NCBI GenBank assembly: GCA_944327465.1
Contig: CALVHH010000002.1
Coordinates: 1-64,000 of the forward strand
DNA: 64,000 nucleotides
Direction of reading: 5' to 3'
From: an uncultured Clostridia bacterium
Lineage (GTDB): Bacteria; Bacillota; Clostridia; Christensenellales; Borkfalkiaceae
The notes beneath the pieces were generated by a model that was given only the letters and a program-made list of their open reading frames with translations, was not told where the DNA came from and ran no database searches. Within the stretch, counting starts at the first letter, position 1; every line of letters begins with the position of its first letter. Below are positions 1 through 7,339 of this stretch, in pieces. The position numbers and the translations under genes are program-made.

Positions 1-74
1 AAACTGAACAGCCCGGTGGGCTGTTCACCGGGGCGCGTCCGCCTAAGGCGCAAATCCCGTCGCCTCGACCACGG

Positions 75-106
75 AAAAGCACTCGTTTTTTACAACGAGT
101 GCTTTT
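75..106 (+). terminator. Rho-independent terminator hairpin
   Basis: Thirteen bases (75-87, AAAAGCACTCGTT) pair with 94-106 around a T-rich loop, and the A/T flanks give a U-rich tail in either direction. It can end the minus-strand operon whose last gene stops at 217, and also whatever enters the window from the left on plus. Bases 1-74 hold no gene I can identify. Confidence 0.7.
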
Positions 107-216
107 ACTTATGAATCATGAAGACGCCGAAGGCGTTTATTTTATTGCGCAGGGCGCTTGTTCTTTACTTTTGTGTTTTTAATTGATTTTCTGAATTTTG
201 CCAAACGGAGCCCATG

Positions 217-1479
217 TCACTGTTCGGCGCTGACGTCCTGATTGTTTTCCGAAGCGGCGTCATCCCGCCTTTGGCGCATGTATGAAGGAAGGTCCTTAAT
301 ACATATGCCTATGCCCGCGAGAATGGCACCCACCACTGCCCCCGCTATCGCCGCGGCAAACACGTTTATGCCGCCCTGTGCGGTGAGCTTGTTTGTGGTG
401 TACACCACTCCGCTTATGCTGTCGAAGTAGTTGGAATACACCGCCTTGTATGTCGACGTGACCGAAGCGAGCAGATTGCGGCAGGCATTGAGCCTGGACG
501 TGAAGTCGGCGATGTCGGCGTCGCGGGAGTCGCTGTTTATCCAATCGAGCGAAGCCTGTATATCCTCTATCTGCAGTCTGAGGTCGACATTCTCCTCCGT
601 GAGTTCGGCAATCCGGCTGTTGTACGATTCGAGATATGAGCTGTCGGTTGCGCTGTCGCGCTGTTCGACGAGGGCGGCTATGCGCAGCTCGTTTTCGGCT
701 ATGCTCTTTTGAATGGTATCCATCCTTGGCTGAGCGCTTTCGGCATACTGCTCGTAGTCGAGCACGTAGTGACCGGTTGCGAGCAGAGCATCGAGATATT
801 CTTCGGCAGACTCATCGAACACGAGGGCGGCTTCCGCCCTGTAGTCGGCGAGCGTTCTGCCGTTAAAGGTGTATTCTACGCTCAATGCGGCTATCATGTC
901 GTCGTACCTCGACAGCACGTAGTCGCGCTGGTCGGAGAGGGCGTCGATCTTGGTCTGAAAGGCGTTGGCGTTATCGAACACCGAAAGATAGCCGTCGGCT
1001 GCTATGCCCTGCGATATGCTTTTTGCGCGCTCGACGGGGTATTCGGCTACTGCGCGCATGAATGCAGCCGCCTGTGGACCGTTCTTGAAGTAGCCCACGC
1101 CGACGGTCAGCGTGAAGCTGTTTTCGGCAGAGTTGGCGCCCGAGGTGAGGGCGAGGTCGATGTCGTCTTCGCGCACCATCTTTTCGACGTCTATACCCGA
1201 AAGGGCGTCGTTTGAACCGACGATGGATTGAAGTACCGAGGGCGAAACGACCGAATTGTACCTGAACGGCGTGCCGTCGGGGTATTCGTTGTTTTCAAGA
1301 CCGGGAAATTCTATGGTGTAGCTTATTGAATAGGTCTGCGTTGTCCTGTTGTACCAAAAATGCACCGCGCACACCGCCGCTGCCAGGAAGAGCGCCGCGA
1401 CGAGTATGACAAGCCATATCTTTTTTACTATTACTTTGAATATTTCCGATAGGGAAATTCCGCTTTCTCTGTTTTCCAT
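217..1479 (-). CDS. Wzz-type polysaccharide chain-length/export protein
   Basis: A 420-residue protein built like the polysaccharide co-polymerases that set chain length of surface polymers. One N-terminal membrane helix lies at about residues 20-42 and one C-terminal helix at about 368-392. Between them is a long, largely helical extracytoplasmic part with coiled-coil character at about 200-320. No Walker motifs follow the second helix, so it lacks a fused tyrosine-kinase domain. It starts 29 bases after the Wzy-like gene and is probably the last gene of the operon that begins near 5240. The ATG at 1479 has only a weak upstream GAG. Family assignment rests on topology and position more than on conserved motifs. 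Confidence 0.75.
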   Translation of the reverse strand: MENRESGISLSEIFKVIVKKIWLVILVAALFLAAAVCAVHFWYNRTTQTYSISYTIEFPGLENNEYPDGTPFRYNSVVSPSVLQSIVGSNDALSGIDVEKMVREDDIDLALTSGANSAENSFTLTVGVGYFKNGPQAAAFMRAVAEYPVERAKSISQGIAADGYLSVFDNANAFQTKIDALSDQRDYVLSRYDDMIAALSVEYTFNGRTLADYRAEAALVFDESAEEYLDALLATGHYVLDYEQYAESAQPRMDTIQKSIAENELRIAALVEQRDSATDSSYLESYNSRIAELTEENVDLRLQIEDIQASLDWINSDSRDADIADFTSRLNACRNLLASVTSTYKAVYSNYFDSISGVVYTTNKLTAQGGINVFAAAIAGAVVGAILAGIGICIKDLPSYMRQRRDDAASENNQDVSAEQ

Positions 1480-1508
1480 TCAATTATCTCACTGTGCCCG
1501 ACGGGCGG

Positions 1509-2963
1509 TTATTTTAAATATCCTGCAACGCGGCAAGCCGAAAGCCTTTTGCGAACGGGGCGGTCGGCTTCGGAATTGACGAGCACGGACATCATAAAGC
1601 TGTAGACGAGCGTGGGCAGTATATAGAATATGTGGTTATCGAGCAGGCTTAAAATGAGCAGCGAAGCTATCACCAGCCCGACGAAAAATCTGTCCTCGGT
1701 GGGGTTTTTGAAGAAGGATATTATCGTCTGCATGCGGTAGACGGCGTAGGGCACAAATGCCGCGAGACCGCCGACGGCGAGCAGTTCGAACACGGTGTTG
1801 TGATACATATCGGGCATGAGCGGCAGACCGATAAAGCCGGGGTCGCCGCTTATGTCGCGATAAAAACCTATGCCGAACACGGGATTTGCTTTGAACTTTT
1901 CCCATGCCTCGTCGTACAGCCCGTCCCTTCCGCTGCCGGAAAAGAAGTTGTTGGTCAGCATTTCGTACACGCTGACCACTATGTCGCGCTTGACTATGAG
2001 CACGCCGACGGCAGCCAGCGCCGCCGCGCCGAAGATTATTAGGTGCGCCCGCTTTTTTGCGCTCTTTACAAGTATCCAGAGCGCGCAGACGACAAATATG
2101 AACGAGCCTATGAGCATGGCCTGGCGGCTCATGCTCACGAGTATGCAGCCTTCGAGAAGCACGAGATATATTGTAAATATCCACCCGCGTGACGAGCGGC
2201 AGGCAAGATATGCCGCGGCTGGCAGCGATATAGTGAACAGCATGCCCATTGTGTTATACATGCCCCAGCCGAAGTAGAGCGCCGACCTGTCTATGCCGCC
2301 GTCCTCCGTCCACAGATTGTCGTATGTAAGATAGGCGACGGCGAGCTCGATCATAAGGCATATAGTAAGCGCGATAAACGACAGCGCTATGCGCCTGTAC
2401 ATATCGCCGTTGACAGCCACCGAGCCGCTGCATATTACAAATACGCCGAGGAACATGAACGCCATAAAGAATCCGTATACGGCGTTCATTGGAGTATATC
2501 CTTGGCTGAATATGCCGTTGCACATTATGCCCGCCGCAAACAGGCACAGCCCGAAAAACACAGGAGTGCACCTGAATGTGCCGCTGCTCACCGCCCTTAC
2601 CATGCGGTATACGCCCGCGGCGGCGAATACGCCGACGCCGACACCTATCTGCGCGAGCACGGCAGGCTGAAAATAGTAGTCGGAAGGGTCGTTGCCCCCG
2701 GCGAGCGTGGGGGAATTGCGCATGGATATCATGATATTCATGAACAGGAATATGGTTATCAGCGGAGTACCGTCTCTTGTGAACAGCAATATGAATGTGC
2801 CGCAGATAGCCATATACCATATTATGACCATATCGAGGCTGAGATAATAACAGCCGAGCGTCACTGCCGCCGTAAAAAAGGGAAAGTAGTCCGAAGCCAC
2901 CGCTCTGCGCAGCAAAACTAAAATGTCCGTATTGAGTTTTGTGTTTCTTTCCTTAGTGTTCAT
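1509..2963 (-). CDS. O-antigen ligase/polymerase (Wzy-like) membrane protein
   Basis: A polytopic membrane protein of about 484 residues with ten or more hydrophobic helices. Near the C-terminal third it carries the O-antigen ligase/polymerase pattern: GSGRDGLYDEAWEKF, then NPVFGIGF, then a periplasmic-loop HN in MYHNTVFELLAVGG. Members polymerise or ligate lipid-linked sugar repeat units at the outer face of the membrane. I chose the ATG at 2963; a TTG at 3008, abutting the previous stop, would add 15 residues (MPPRCFLLFARSIAG) that look like untranslated leader. It sits directly before the Wzz-like gene, the usual partner. Confidence 0.82.
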   Translation of the reverse strand: MNTKERNTKLNTDILVLLRRAVASDYFPFFTAAVTLGCYYLSLDMVIIWYMAICGTFILLFTRDGTPLITIFLFMNIMISMRNSPTLAGGNDPSDYYFQPAVLAQIGVGVGVFAAAGVYRMVRAVSSGTFRCTPVFFGLCLFAAGIMCNGIFSQGYTPMNAVYGFFMAFMFLGVFVICSGSVAVNGDMYRRIALSFIALTICLMIELAVAYLTYDNLWTEDGGIDRSALYFGWGMYNTMGMLFTISLPAAAYLACRSSRGWIFTIYLVLLEGCILVSMSRQAMLIGSFIFVVCALWILVKSAKKRAHLIIFGAAALAAVGVLIVKRDIVVSVYEMLTNNFFSGSGRDGLYDEAWEKFKANPVFGIGFYRDISGDPGFIGLPLMPDMYHNTVFELLAVGGLAAFVPYAVYRMQTIISFFKNPTEDRFFVGLVIASLLILSLLDNHIFYILPTLVYSFMMSVLVNSEADRPVRKRLSACRVAGYLK

Positions 2964-3008
2964 GCCTGCGATAGACCTTGCAAATAATAAAAAACAGCGC
3001 GGCGGCAA

Positions 3009-3260
3009 TCAGCCGAGTATGCACTCGACTTCGCGGGTGCGGTTGACGGGGTAGGGCGCCGTCTGCTTTGTGACGTGCTCCACCCTTGTCACTTCGCCCT
3101 CGCAAGACGCCCTGCCGCAGGGCACTTTTACTCTGTCGCCCGGCGCTATGAGGGGAAAGGGGCTTATGAACCACGCCTTTCCGCCGCCGTCAAGCGCGAC
3201 GAATACGTATATCAGATCTTCATAATCGGCGATGATGCCGCCGCTGAGGGAATGTATCAT
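3009..3260 (-). CDS. Small conserved hypothetical protein, probable beta-barrel
   Basis: An 83-residue soluble protein without signal peptide or membrane segment. The central part (VKVPCGRASCEGEVTRVEHV) followed by TAPYPVNRTREVECIL reads like a small OB/SH3-like beta-barrel: a 'can be changed to a fixed rule' strand pattern often seen in short Clostridia proteins of unknown role. The ATG at 3260 lies only five bases after the lyase stop, with an AGGTAAGAG ribosome site inside the end of that gene, so the two are translationally close. Its stop abuts the region before the Wzy-like gene. Function is not known; the location suggests co-expression with the polysaccharide genes. Confidence 0.6.
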   Translation of the reverse strand: MIHSLSGGIIADYEDLIYVFVALDGGGKAWFISPFPLIAPGDRVKVPCGRASCEGEVTRVEHVTKQTAPYPVNRTREVECILG

Positions 3261-3265
3261 AGCTC

Positions 3266-5182
3266 TTACCTGCGCCCCGCAGCCCGCACGCCGCCGAGCT
3301 CGACGTTGAAGTCGCGGCGGAGCGTGCCCGCGAGCGCGGGCACGAGCGTTTTTACCTCTTCGGCGGAGTGCATTATCTGCACGTCGCTGACGCCTGCTTG
3401 CTCGTCGTAATAAAAAATTGCGCCGTTTGTATCGAAGTTTTTATCGAATACGTTGTCGTTTTCCACGACCTGCGCCCTTTCGTTCACGATTGTTACGGCA
3501 TTGTCCTTCAGATCGGGCTGCAAGACGATAAATTTACAGTTGAATATCTTTGCCGCACCGCCGCCGTTGCCCTTGTCGGGCTCGGTGGTGACGGGATTTT
3601 TTGCATTGTCGAAGCAGCAGTTTTCAATGAACGCGTACGCGCCTGCACGCAGCGACATGTTTGTGCCCGTGGAACCTTGGTAGTAGTTGTTGTACATGTG
3701 CATGTTTGCCTGTCTTGCCAGGGGCAGGCGGCTGCCGCAGCTTTGGTACCAATTGTGGTGGAAGGTTATGCAGGCGGAAGTCTGGCTGTCGCCGCCGCCT
3801 ACGAGACCCGTCTTGCGGCACTTGTAATAGTGGTTGTACGAAAGCGTGACATAAGCCGTGCGCTTGAGGTCGGTGCCGCCGTCGCCTTTGTGCTTGTCCT
3901 GCTCGGCGCAGACGTCCCAACTGTTATTGCCTTCGTTTATGGTATTGTGATGTATCCATATGCGGTTGCTTGTAAACCCGTTGACTGTGGCGGCGTCCTC
4001 AGAGCCCTGAAAGGCGCAGGCGTCTTCGGTGTAGTCGTCGAAGGTGAGGTTGCGCACTTCAACTGAATTGCAGTCGCTCCACGTAAAGCCCCAGCAATAT
4101 ATGCCTGCATCTTCGCCTATGCCCTCGACGGTGACGTTTTCGGCGTCGGATATATCGCACATATTGTAGTATGAATCAAATTCGCCGCCGCTATAGCTTA
4201 TGCGGTTCGTCAATCCGTTGAGCTTTGAATAGACGCTCTCGTCGAGCGCATTGTAGCCGCCGGAAACTATCTGCTCTTCGGTGATGTGCTTGACGCCGTC
4301 CCTGACGGCTTCGGTGAGCGGCCTGCCGTTGGCGCCTATGACGTCTTCGGCGGCGATATCGTACGCGCCATACTCTATCTCATTCCACGTCGCCGCGCCC
4401 ACGGCGCCTATTATGCGCACGTTTACGGGCTCCTCGCTCCTGTTCGCATTGCGCAAAATTTCGGCTATGCCCGTATAAGTTCTGCCGCCGAGCTCGGCTG
4501 TGACGGTGTTTTTGGTGGCTTCGGTGACGTAGACAACGATTGCCCCGTCCTTTAAAGTGCCGTCGTCGTTGTATGCCCCCACCCCCTCTTCATAGTTGAA
4601 GTGAGCGTAGCCCGAACGGTCGTAGGAGGATATTTCCACTCCCTCTATCTCCATCACTTTGCCGTCGCTTGCCGTTATGCGGAAATCGTAGCTTTCGCCG
4701 CCCGCAAGCCCGACTATATCCGCCCTGGCGGTATCTGCCGACTTCCGGCGGATGAGCTCGCCGTCGACGGCGGAATATGCTCCCCGCCCGCTCAGCCTGT
4801 ATTCGACCGCGGCGCCTTCGGCATTGGTCTCCTTCCACTCGAACGAAGCGCTCTCGCATGCAGCCTGCGCAAACGTGACGATATCGGATGCGGGCGTTTC
4901 CTCATCGGGAGTTTCGTCGCCGCCGGGAGTTTCGCCGTCGTCGGGTTGCTCTTCGCCGCCCGGCGTTTCGCCGTCGTCGGGCGTCTCGTCACCGCCCGGC
5001 GTTTCGCCGTCGTCGGGTTGCTCTTCGCCGCCCGGCATTTCGCCGTCGTCGGGCGTCTCGTCACCGCCGACGGGAGGGCGAACATCTGACGAAGGTCCCG
5101 AGGGTGCGCACGCCGCGCCAAAAAAACACGCCGCGCCGAGAGTGAGAGCCAGTATAAGAGAGACAAGTTTATTAATTTTCAT
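3266..5182 (-). CDS. Secreted pectate lyase family 1 lipoprotein
   Basis: A 638-residue exported protein. The N-terminus (MKINKLVSLILALTLGAAC) is a lipoprotein-type signal peptide with candidate lipid-carrying Cys at 19 or 25. A Pro/Asp/Glu/Gly-rich linker follows at about residues 30-95, then a short Fn3-like segment, then the parallel beta-helix of polysaccharide lyase family 1: IWIHHNTI, a Ca-binding style GDGGTDLKRTAYVTLSYN stretch, and CGSRLPLARQANMHMYNNYY with the catalytic-type Arg. Such enzymes cleave (de-esterified) pectin by beta-elimination. The ATG at 5182 is preferred to upstream starts because it begins the signal peptide. It heads an operon with wzy/wzz-like genes, which is unusual (see findings). 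Confidence 0.85.
   Translation of the reverse strand: MKINKLVSLILALTLGAACFFGAACAPSGPSSDVRPPVGGDETPDDGEMPGGEEQPDDGETPGGDETPDDGETPGGEEQPDDGETPGGDETPDEETPASDIVTFAQAACESASFEWKETNAEGAAVEYRLSGRGAYSAVDGELIRRKSADTARADIVGLAGGESYDFRITASDGKVMEIEGVEISSYDRSGYAHFNYEEGVGAYNDDGTLKDGAIVVYVTEATKNTVTAELGGRTYTGIAEILRNANRSEEPVNVRIIGAVGAATWNEIEYGAYDIAAEDVIGANGRPLTEAVRDGVKHITEEQIVSGGYNALDESVYSKLNGLTNRISYSGGEFDSYYNMCDISDAENVTVEGIGEDAGIYCWGFTWSDCNSVEVRNLTFDDYTEDACAFQGSEDAATVNGFTSNRIWIHHNTINEGNNSWDVCAEQDKHKGDGGTDLKRTAYVTLSYNHYYKCRKTGLVGGGDSQTSACITFHHNWYQSCGSRLPLARQANMHMYNNYYQGSTGTNMSLRAGAYAFIENCCFDNAKNPVTTEPDKGNGGGAAKIFNCKFIVLQPDLKDNAVTIVNERAQVVENDNVFDKNFDTNGAIFYYDEQAGVSDVQIMHSAEEVKTLVPALAGTLRRDFNVELGGVRAAGRR
4905..5080 (-). 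repeat. In-frame coding repeat encoding an acidic Pro/Gly linker
   Basis: Inside the lyase gene the DNA alternates near-identical units of about 30-36 bases that encode PDDGETPGGDE and PDDGETPGGEEQ. At least five units are visible. The encoded linker separates the lipid anchor from the catalytic domain. The number of units could change by slippage without breaking the frame. Confidence 0.85.
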
Positions 5183-5240
5183 GAAAGAATGTCCTAACTT
5201 TATAAGATACCGCGAAAGTTTGCCCGCAGTACGCAACTAT

Positions 5241-5269
5241 ATAATAACACATCAAACATGCAAATGCAA
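5241..5269 (-). promoter_or_regulatory. Sigma-A-type promoter for the lyase-wzy-wzz operon
   Basis: On the minus strand TTGCAT (5269-5264) is followed after 17 bases by TATTAT (5246-5241). The predicted start of transcription near 5234 leaves a leader of about 50 bases before the ATG at 5182. No other promoter-like element is evident between the genes down to 217. Confidence 0.55.
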
Positions 5270-5318
5270 GCTTTATTGCCAAACTATATGCAATATGCAC
5301 CGACAGTGAAGGAAATGG

Positions 5319-5362
5319 CGCCGCCCCCGCGGCGCGGCAGCTGCCGCGCCGCGGGGGCGGCG
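5319..5362. repeat. 44-bp perfect GC palindrome, possible terminator
   Basis: The sequence is perfectly self-complementary around the centre at 5340/5341 (GCGGCAG|CTGCCGC) with no spacer. It lies between the end of the trhA-like gene (5378, minus) and the lyase promoter. The hairpin would stop transcription of the trhA-like gene, but the minus strand lacks a convincing U tract; the plus side has only GTTTTAAG. Confidence 0.7.
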
Positions 5363-5377
5363 TTTTAAGACGGTATT

Positions 5378-6064
5378 TTACATGAGCATTAACACGCTGA
5401 CAAACTGGCAGATTGAACCTGCAAGCACGAATATGTGCCAGATACAGTGCATGTATTTGCGGTTTTTACCGAGCGCGAAGAAGATTATGCCTATGGTATA
5501 TGCCAGACCGCCGGCGAGCAGCCAGGCAAAACAAGCCAACGAAACGCTCTTTAAAAGCAGCGGCACGGCGGGGATTATCATCCAGCCCATGACCACATAT
5601 GCTATCATTGACAGTACCTTGACCGCCTTCCGGCGCATGTTGATTGCGTTGAATGTTATGCCCAGCACTGCCAGCCCCCACTCCACTGCGAGAATGGCAT
5701 ACCCCCACGCGCTGCCCCAGAATGTGAGCAGGCAAAAGGGCGTGTAGCAGCCGGCTATGAGCAGGAATATGGTGCAGTGGTCAAATATCCTGAACACCCG
5801 CTTTGCCCTGCCCTGAGGGAAGAAGTGATAGAGTGCGCTCATTGTGTACAGCACCACTATAGAAAAGGAATATACACCCGCGGCGACAAACTTGTTGACG
5901 GTGGGATCGTACGAAGCGACTATGCACAGCGCTATACAGAACGCCACGCCCAGCGCCCCGCCGACTATGTGCGAGACGGCGTTGAACAGGTCCTCACCCC
6001 TGCCGTACATCGGTTCGGGCGGTCTCACCTTGCCCGTGCGTGAAATATATGCCGTTTGTTCCAT
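5378..6064 (-). CDS. trhA: Hemolysin III / TrhA family seven-helix membrane protein
   Basis: A 228-residue protein with seven hydrophobic helices of the PAQR/hemolysin III family, named for haemolytic activity of a Bacillus homologue and linked in E. coli work to membrane energetics; physiological role in this organism is unknown. Family residues are visible: E-D-x-x-N-x-x-S-H near residues 24-33, SALYHFF near 76-82, FDHCTIFLLIAG near 92-104, and the HxxxH of the last helix (HCIWH) that forms the metal site with the SALYH histidine. The ATG at 6064 is preceded by AAGGAGATG. It stands alone on the minus strand. Confidence 0.88.
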   Translation of the reverse strand: MEQTAYISRTGKVRPPEPMYGRGEDLFNAVSHIVGGALGVAFCIALCIVASYDPTVNKFVAAGVYSFSIVVLYTMSALYHFFPQGRAKRVFRIFDHCTIFLLIAGCYTPFCLLTFWGSAWGYAILAVEWGLAVLGITFNAINMRRKAVKVLSMIAYVVMGWMIIPAVPLLLKSVSLACFAWLLAGGLAYTIGIIFFALGKNRKYMHCIWHIFVLAGSICQFVSVLMLM

Positions 6065-6118
6065 AAAAACATCTCCTTATATACTGTAAATTAATTGAGC
6101 TTCGCGCAAAGCGCCCCG

Positions 6119-6345
6119 TCGACCGAAATTTACTGTTAGATTTCTCGACTGCGCTAGAAACGACAAAGGAGAAAGTCGACCGCTTTCCCCTTTTGTTATT
6201 CGACTACCCCTCTTTTTTGTCATTTCGACCAAGCGAGGCTGAAAGTCGAGCGCGTGGAGAAATCTCGGAGCGTAAACGACGGACAAAAGGTCATCGACCG
6301 AAATTTACTGTTAGATTTCTCGACTGCGCTCGAAATGACAAAGGA
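6119..6345. repeat. Dispersed intergenic repeat, two direct copies plus a relative
   Basis: A block of about 50 bases starting TCGACCGAAATTTACTG and containing AGATTTCTCGACTGCGCTC occurs at 6119-6170 and again, nearly identical, at 6294-6345. Between them (6219-6290) is a related inverted copy with GTCATTTCGACC and GAGAAATCT. The same core recurs at 11978, 35300-35560 and 63600-63710. The rest of 6065-6530 shows no gene. Confidence 0.85.
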
Positions 6346-6537
6346 AATAAGTCGACCGTTTCCACCCTTACCAAAATGACAGGGCTAAATAAAAGCGCTT
6401 GTATATTTGAATTATACCCAAAACGCGGGCAAAACACTACCTACTTTTCAAATATATGCTCTCCCCTTTTTTATTGCGCCCGAACAGGCGCAAATCGGCA
6501 TTCTACGCGCTTTTACAGGCACTCTACCGATAAAACC

Positions 6538-6564
6538 GCGCACTCTACCGGCGGTAGAGTGCGC
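6538..6564. promoter_or_regulatory. Palindromic candidate operator upstream of the XRE gene
   Basis: A perfect inverted repeat of 13-base arms (GCGCACTCTACCG, spacer G, CGGTAGAGTGCGC) ends 28 bases before the -35 box of the promoter for the XRE regulator. A third half-site, CACTCTACCG, lies at 6520-6529. A related, shorter palindrome is found at 16710-16726. This is a plausible regulator-binding site; the protein that binds it is not known. Confidence 0.55.
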
Positions 6565-6592
6565 AATTTGCAGGCGCGAAACGGACGGTAGC

Positions 6593-6621
6593 TTGACGGA
6601 AAAAGAGCGCGGATATATAAT
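6593..6621 (+). promoter_or_regulatory. Sigma-A promoter of the XRE regulator
   Basis: TTGACG at 6593-6598 and TATAAT at 6616-6621 are separated by 17 bases. The start would be near 6628 and the leader about 50 bases, ending in the ribosome site GGGAGGT before the ATG at 6679. Confidence 0.75.
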
Positions 6622-6678
6622 CAGACTGCACATCGGGGGCATGCCGAGGCAGCCGAAAGGTGTGCGGGAGGTATAATA

Positions 6679-7185
6679 ATGACATTTGCACAAAAACTTA
6701 AAGCGCTGCGCACGCAGGCGGACATGACGCAGGAACAGCTTGCCGAGGCAATTTACGTGACCCGCGCAGCCATATCAAAATGGGAGACGGGCAGGGGCTA
6801 CCCCGGAGTGGACAGCCTAAAGCTCATTGCGCAGACGTTCGGCGTGAGCATAGACGAGCTGATATCCGAAGACGACGTGCAGACAAAGCGCATGCTCGAC
6901 GCAAAAAAGAGCAAGGTGCTCTACTGTGCGGCGGTCGCCATGCTGTTGGGCGCCTTTGTATTTGCCGCGCTCGTGTACGCGCTCGGTCAGCCGCTGTGGT
7001 ACATAGGCGCCGCGGCGTGCGTGCTCGGATATATGGCTTTTGCGTTTTCGGCAAAGGACGAATACGCCCGCATCGCCGGCAGGGCGGGGTACGATTTAAA
7101 GCGCAGGCTGGCGCGAATTTTTGCCATAGTACTGATAATAGCGATAATAGTTTTCAGTTCGCTCGAGCTTGCAGGCGTGATCTGA
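6679..7185 (+). CDS. Membrane-anchored XRE-family transcriptional regulator
   Basis: A 168-residue protein. Residues 5-60 are a lambda-repressor-like helix-turn-helix (MTQEQLAEAIYVTRAAISKW, then YPGVDSLKLIAQTFGVSIDEL). After a short basic linker come about three hydrophobic helices (roughly 78-101, 104-122 and 145-165), so the DNA-binding domain is tethered to the inner face of the membrane. Such proteins are thought to sense membrane or envelope states, but the signal here is unknown. The gene has its own promoter with an adjacent palindrome, suggesting autoregulation, and precedes clpB by 154 bases. Confidence 0.85.
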   Translation: MTFAQKLKALRTQADMTQEQLAEAIYVTRAAISKWETGRGYPGVDSLKLIAQTFGVSIDELISEDDVQTKRMLDAKKSKVLYCAAVAMLLGAFVFAALVYALGQPLWYIGAAACVLGYMAFAFSAKDEYARIAGRAGYDLKRRLARIFAIVLIIAIIVFSSLELAGVI

Positions 7186-7214
7186 CCGCCGCGGAGCAAA
7201 TTTTTATACATATG

Positions 7215-7242
7215 TTTAAACGCTGCCTGCTTGAGTTATAAA
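7215..7242 (+). promoter_or_regulatory. Candidate clpB promoter
   Basis: TTTAAA at 7215-7220 and TATAAA at 7237-7242 are 16 bases apart, about 98 bases before the clpB start codon. No CIRCE (HrcA) inverted repeat is present in this leader. The ribosome site AAAGGAGG lies at about 7322-7329. Confidence 0.4.
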
Positions 7243-7339
7243 ATAAGCGAAAACATAACCCGGGCACGACGGCTGAGCAGACGGCGCCGCGAAGGCGGCT
7301 GCCGACTGCCGGTGAAGGGCCTGAAAGGAGGCAACGACT

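Noticed and set aside
18-74. Possible 3' end of a tRNA or tmRNA (AAATCCCGTCGCCTCGACCA)
   Set aside because: The CCA end and the terminator behind it are suggestive, but the T-loop lacks TTC and no complementary T-stem or acceptor partner is found in the 60 bases before it.
4905-5080. CRISPR-like array
   Set aside because: The repeats are in frame, lack unique spacers, and encode a Pro/Gly linker.
7186-7339. CIRCE or CtsR control site before clpB
   Set aside because: No TTAGCACTC-N9-GAGTGCTAA and no tandem GGTCAAA heptad; only a weak sigma-A-like promoter is present.
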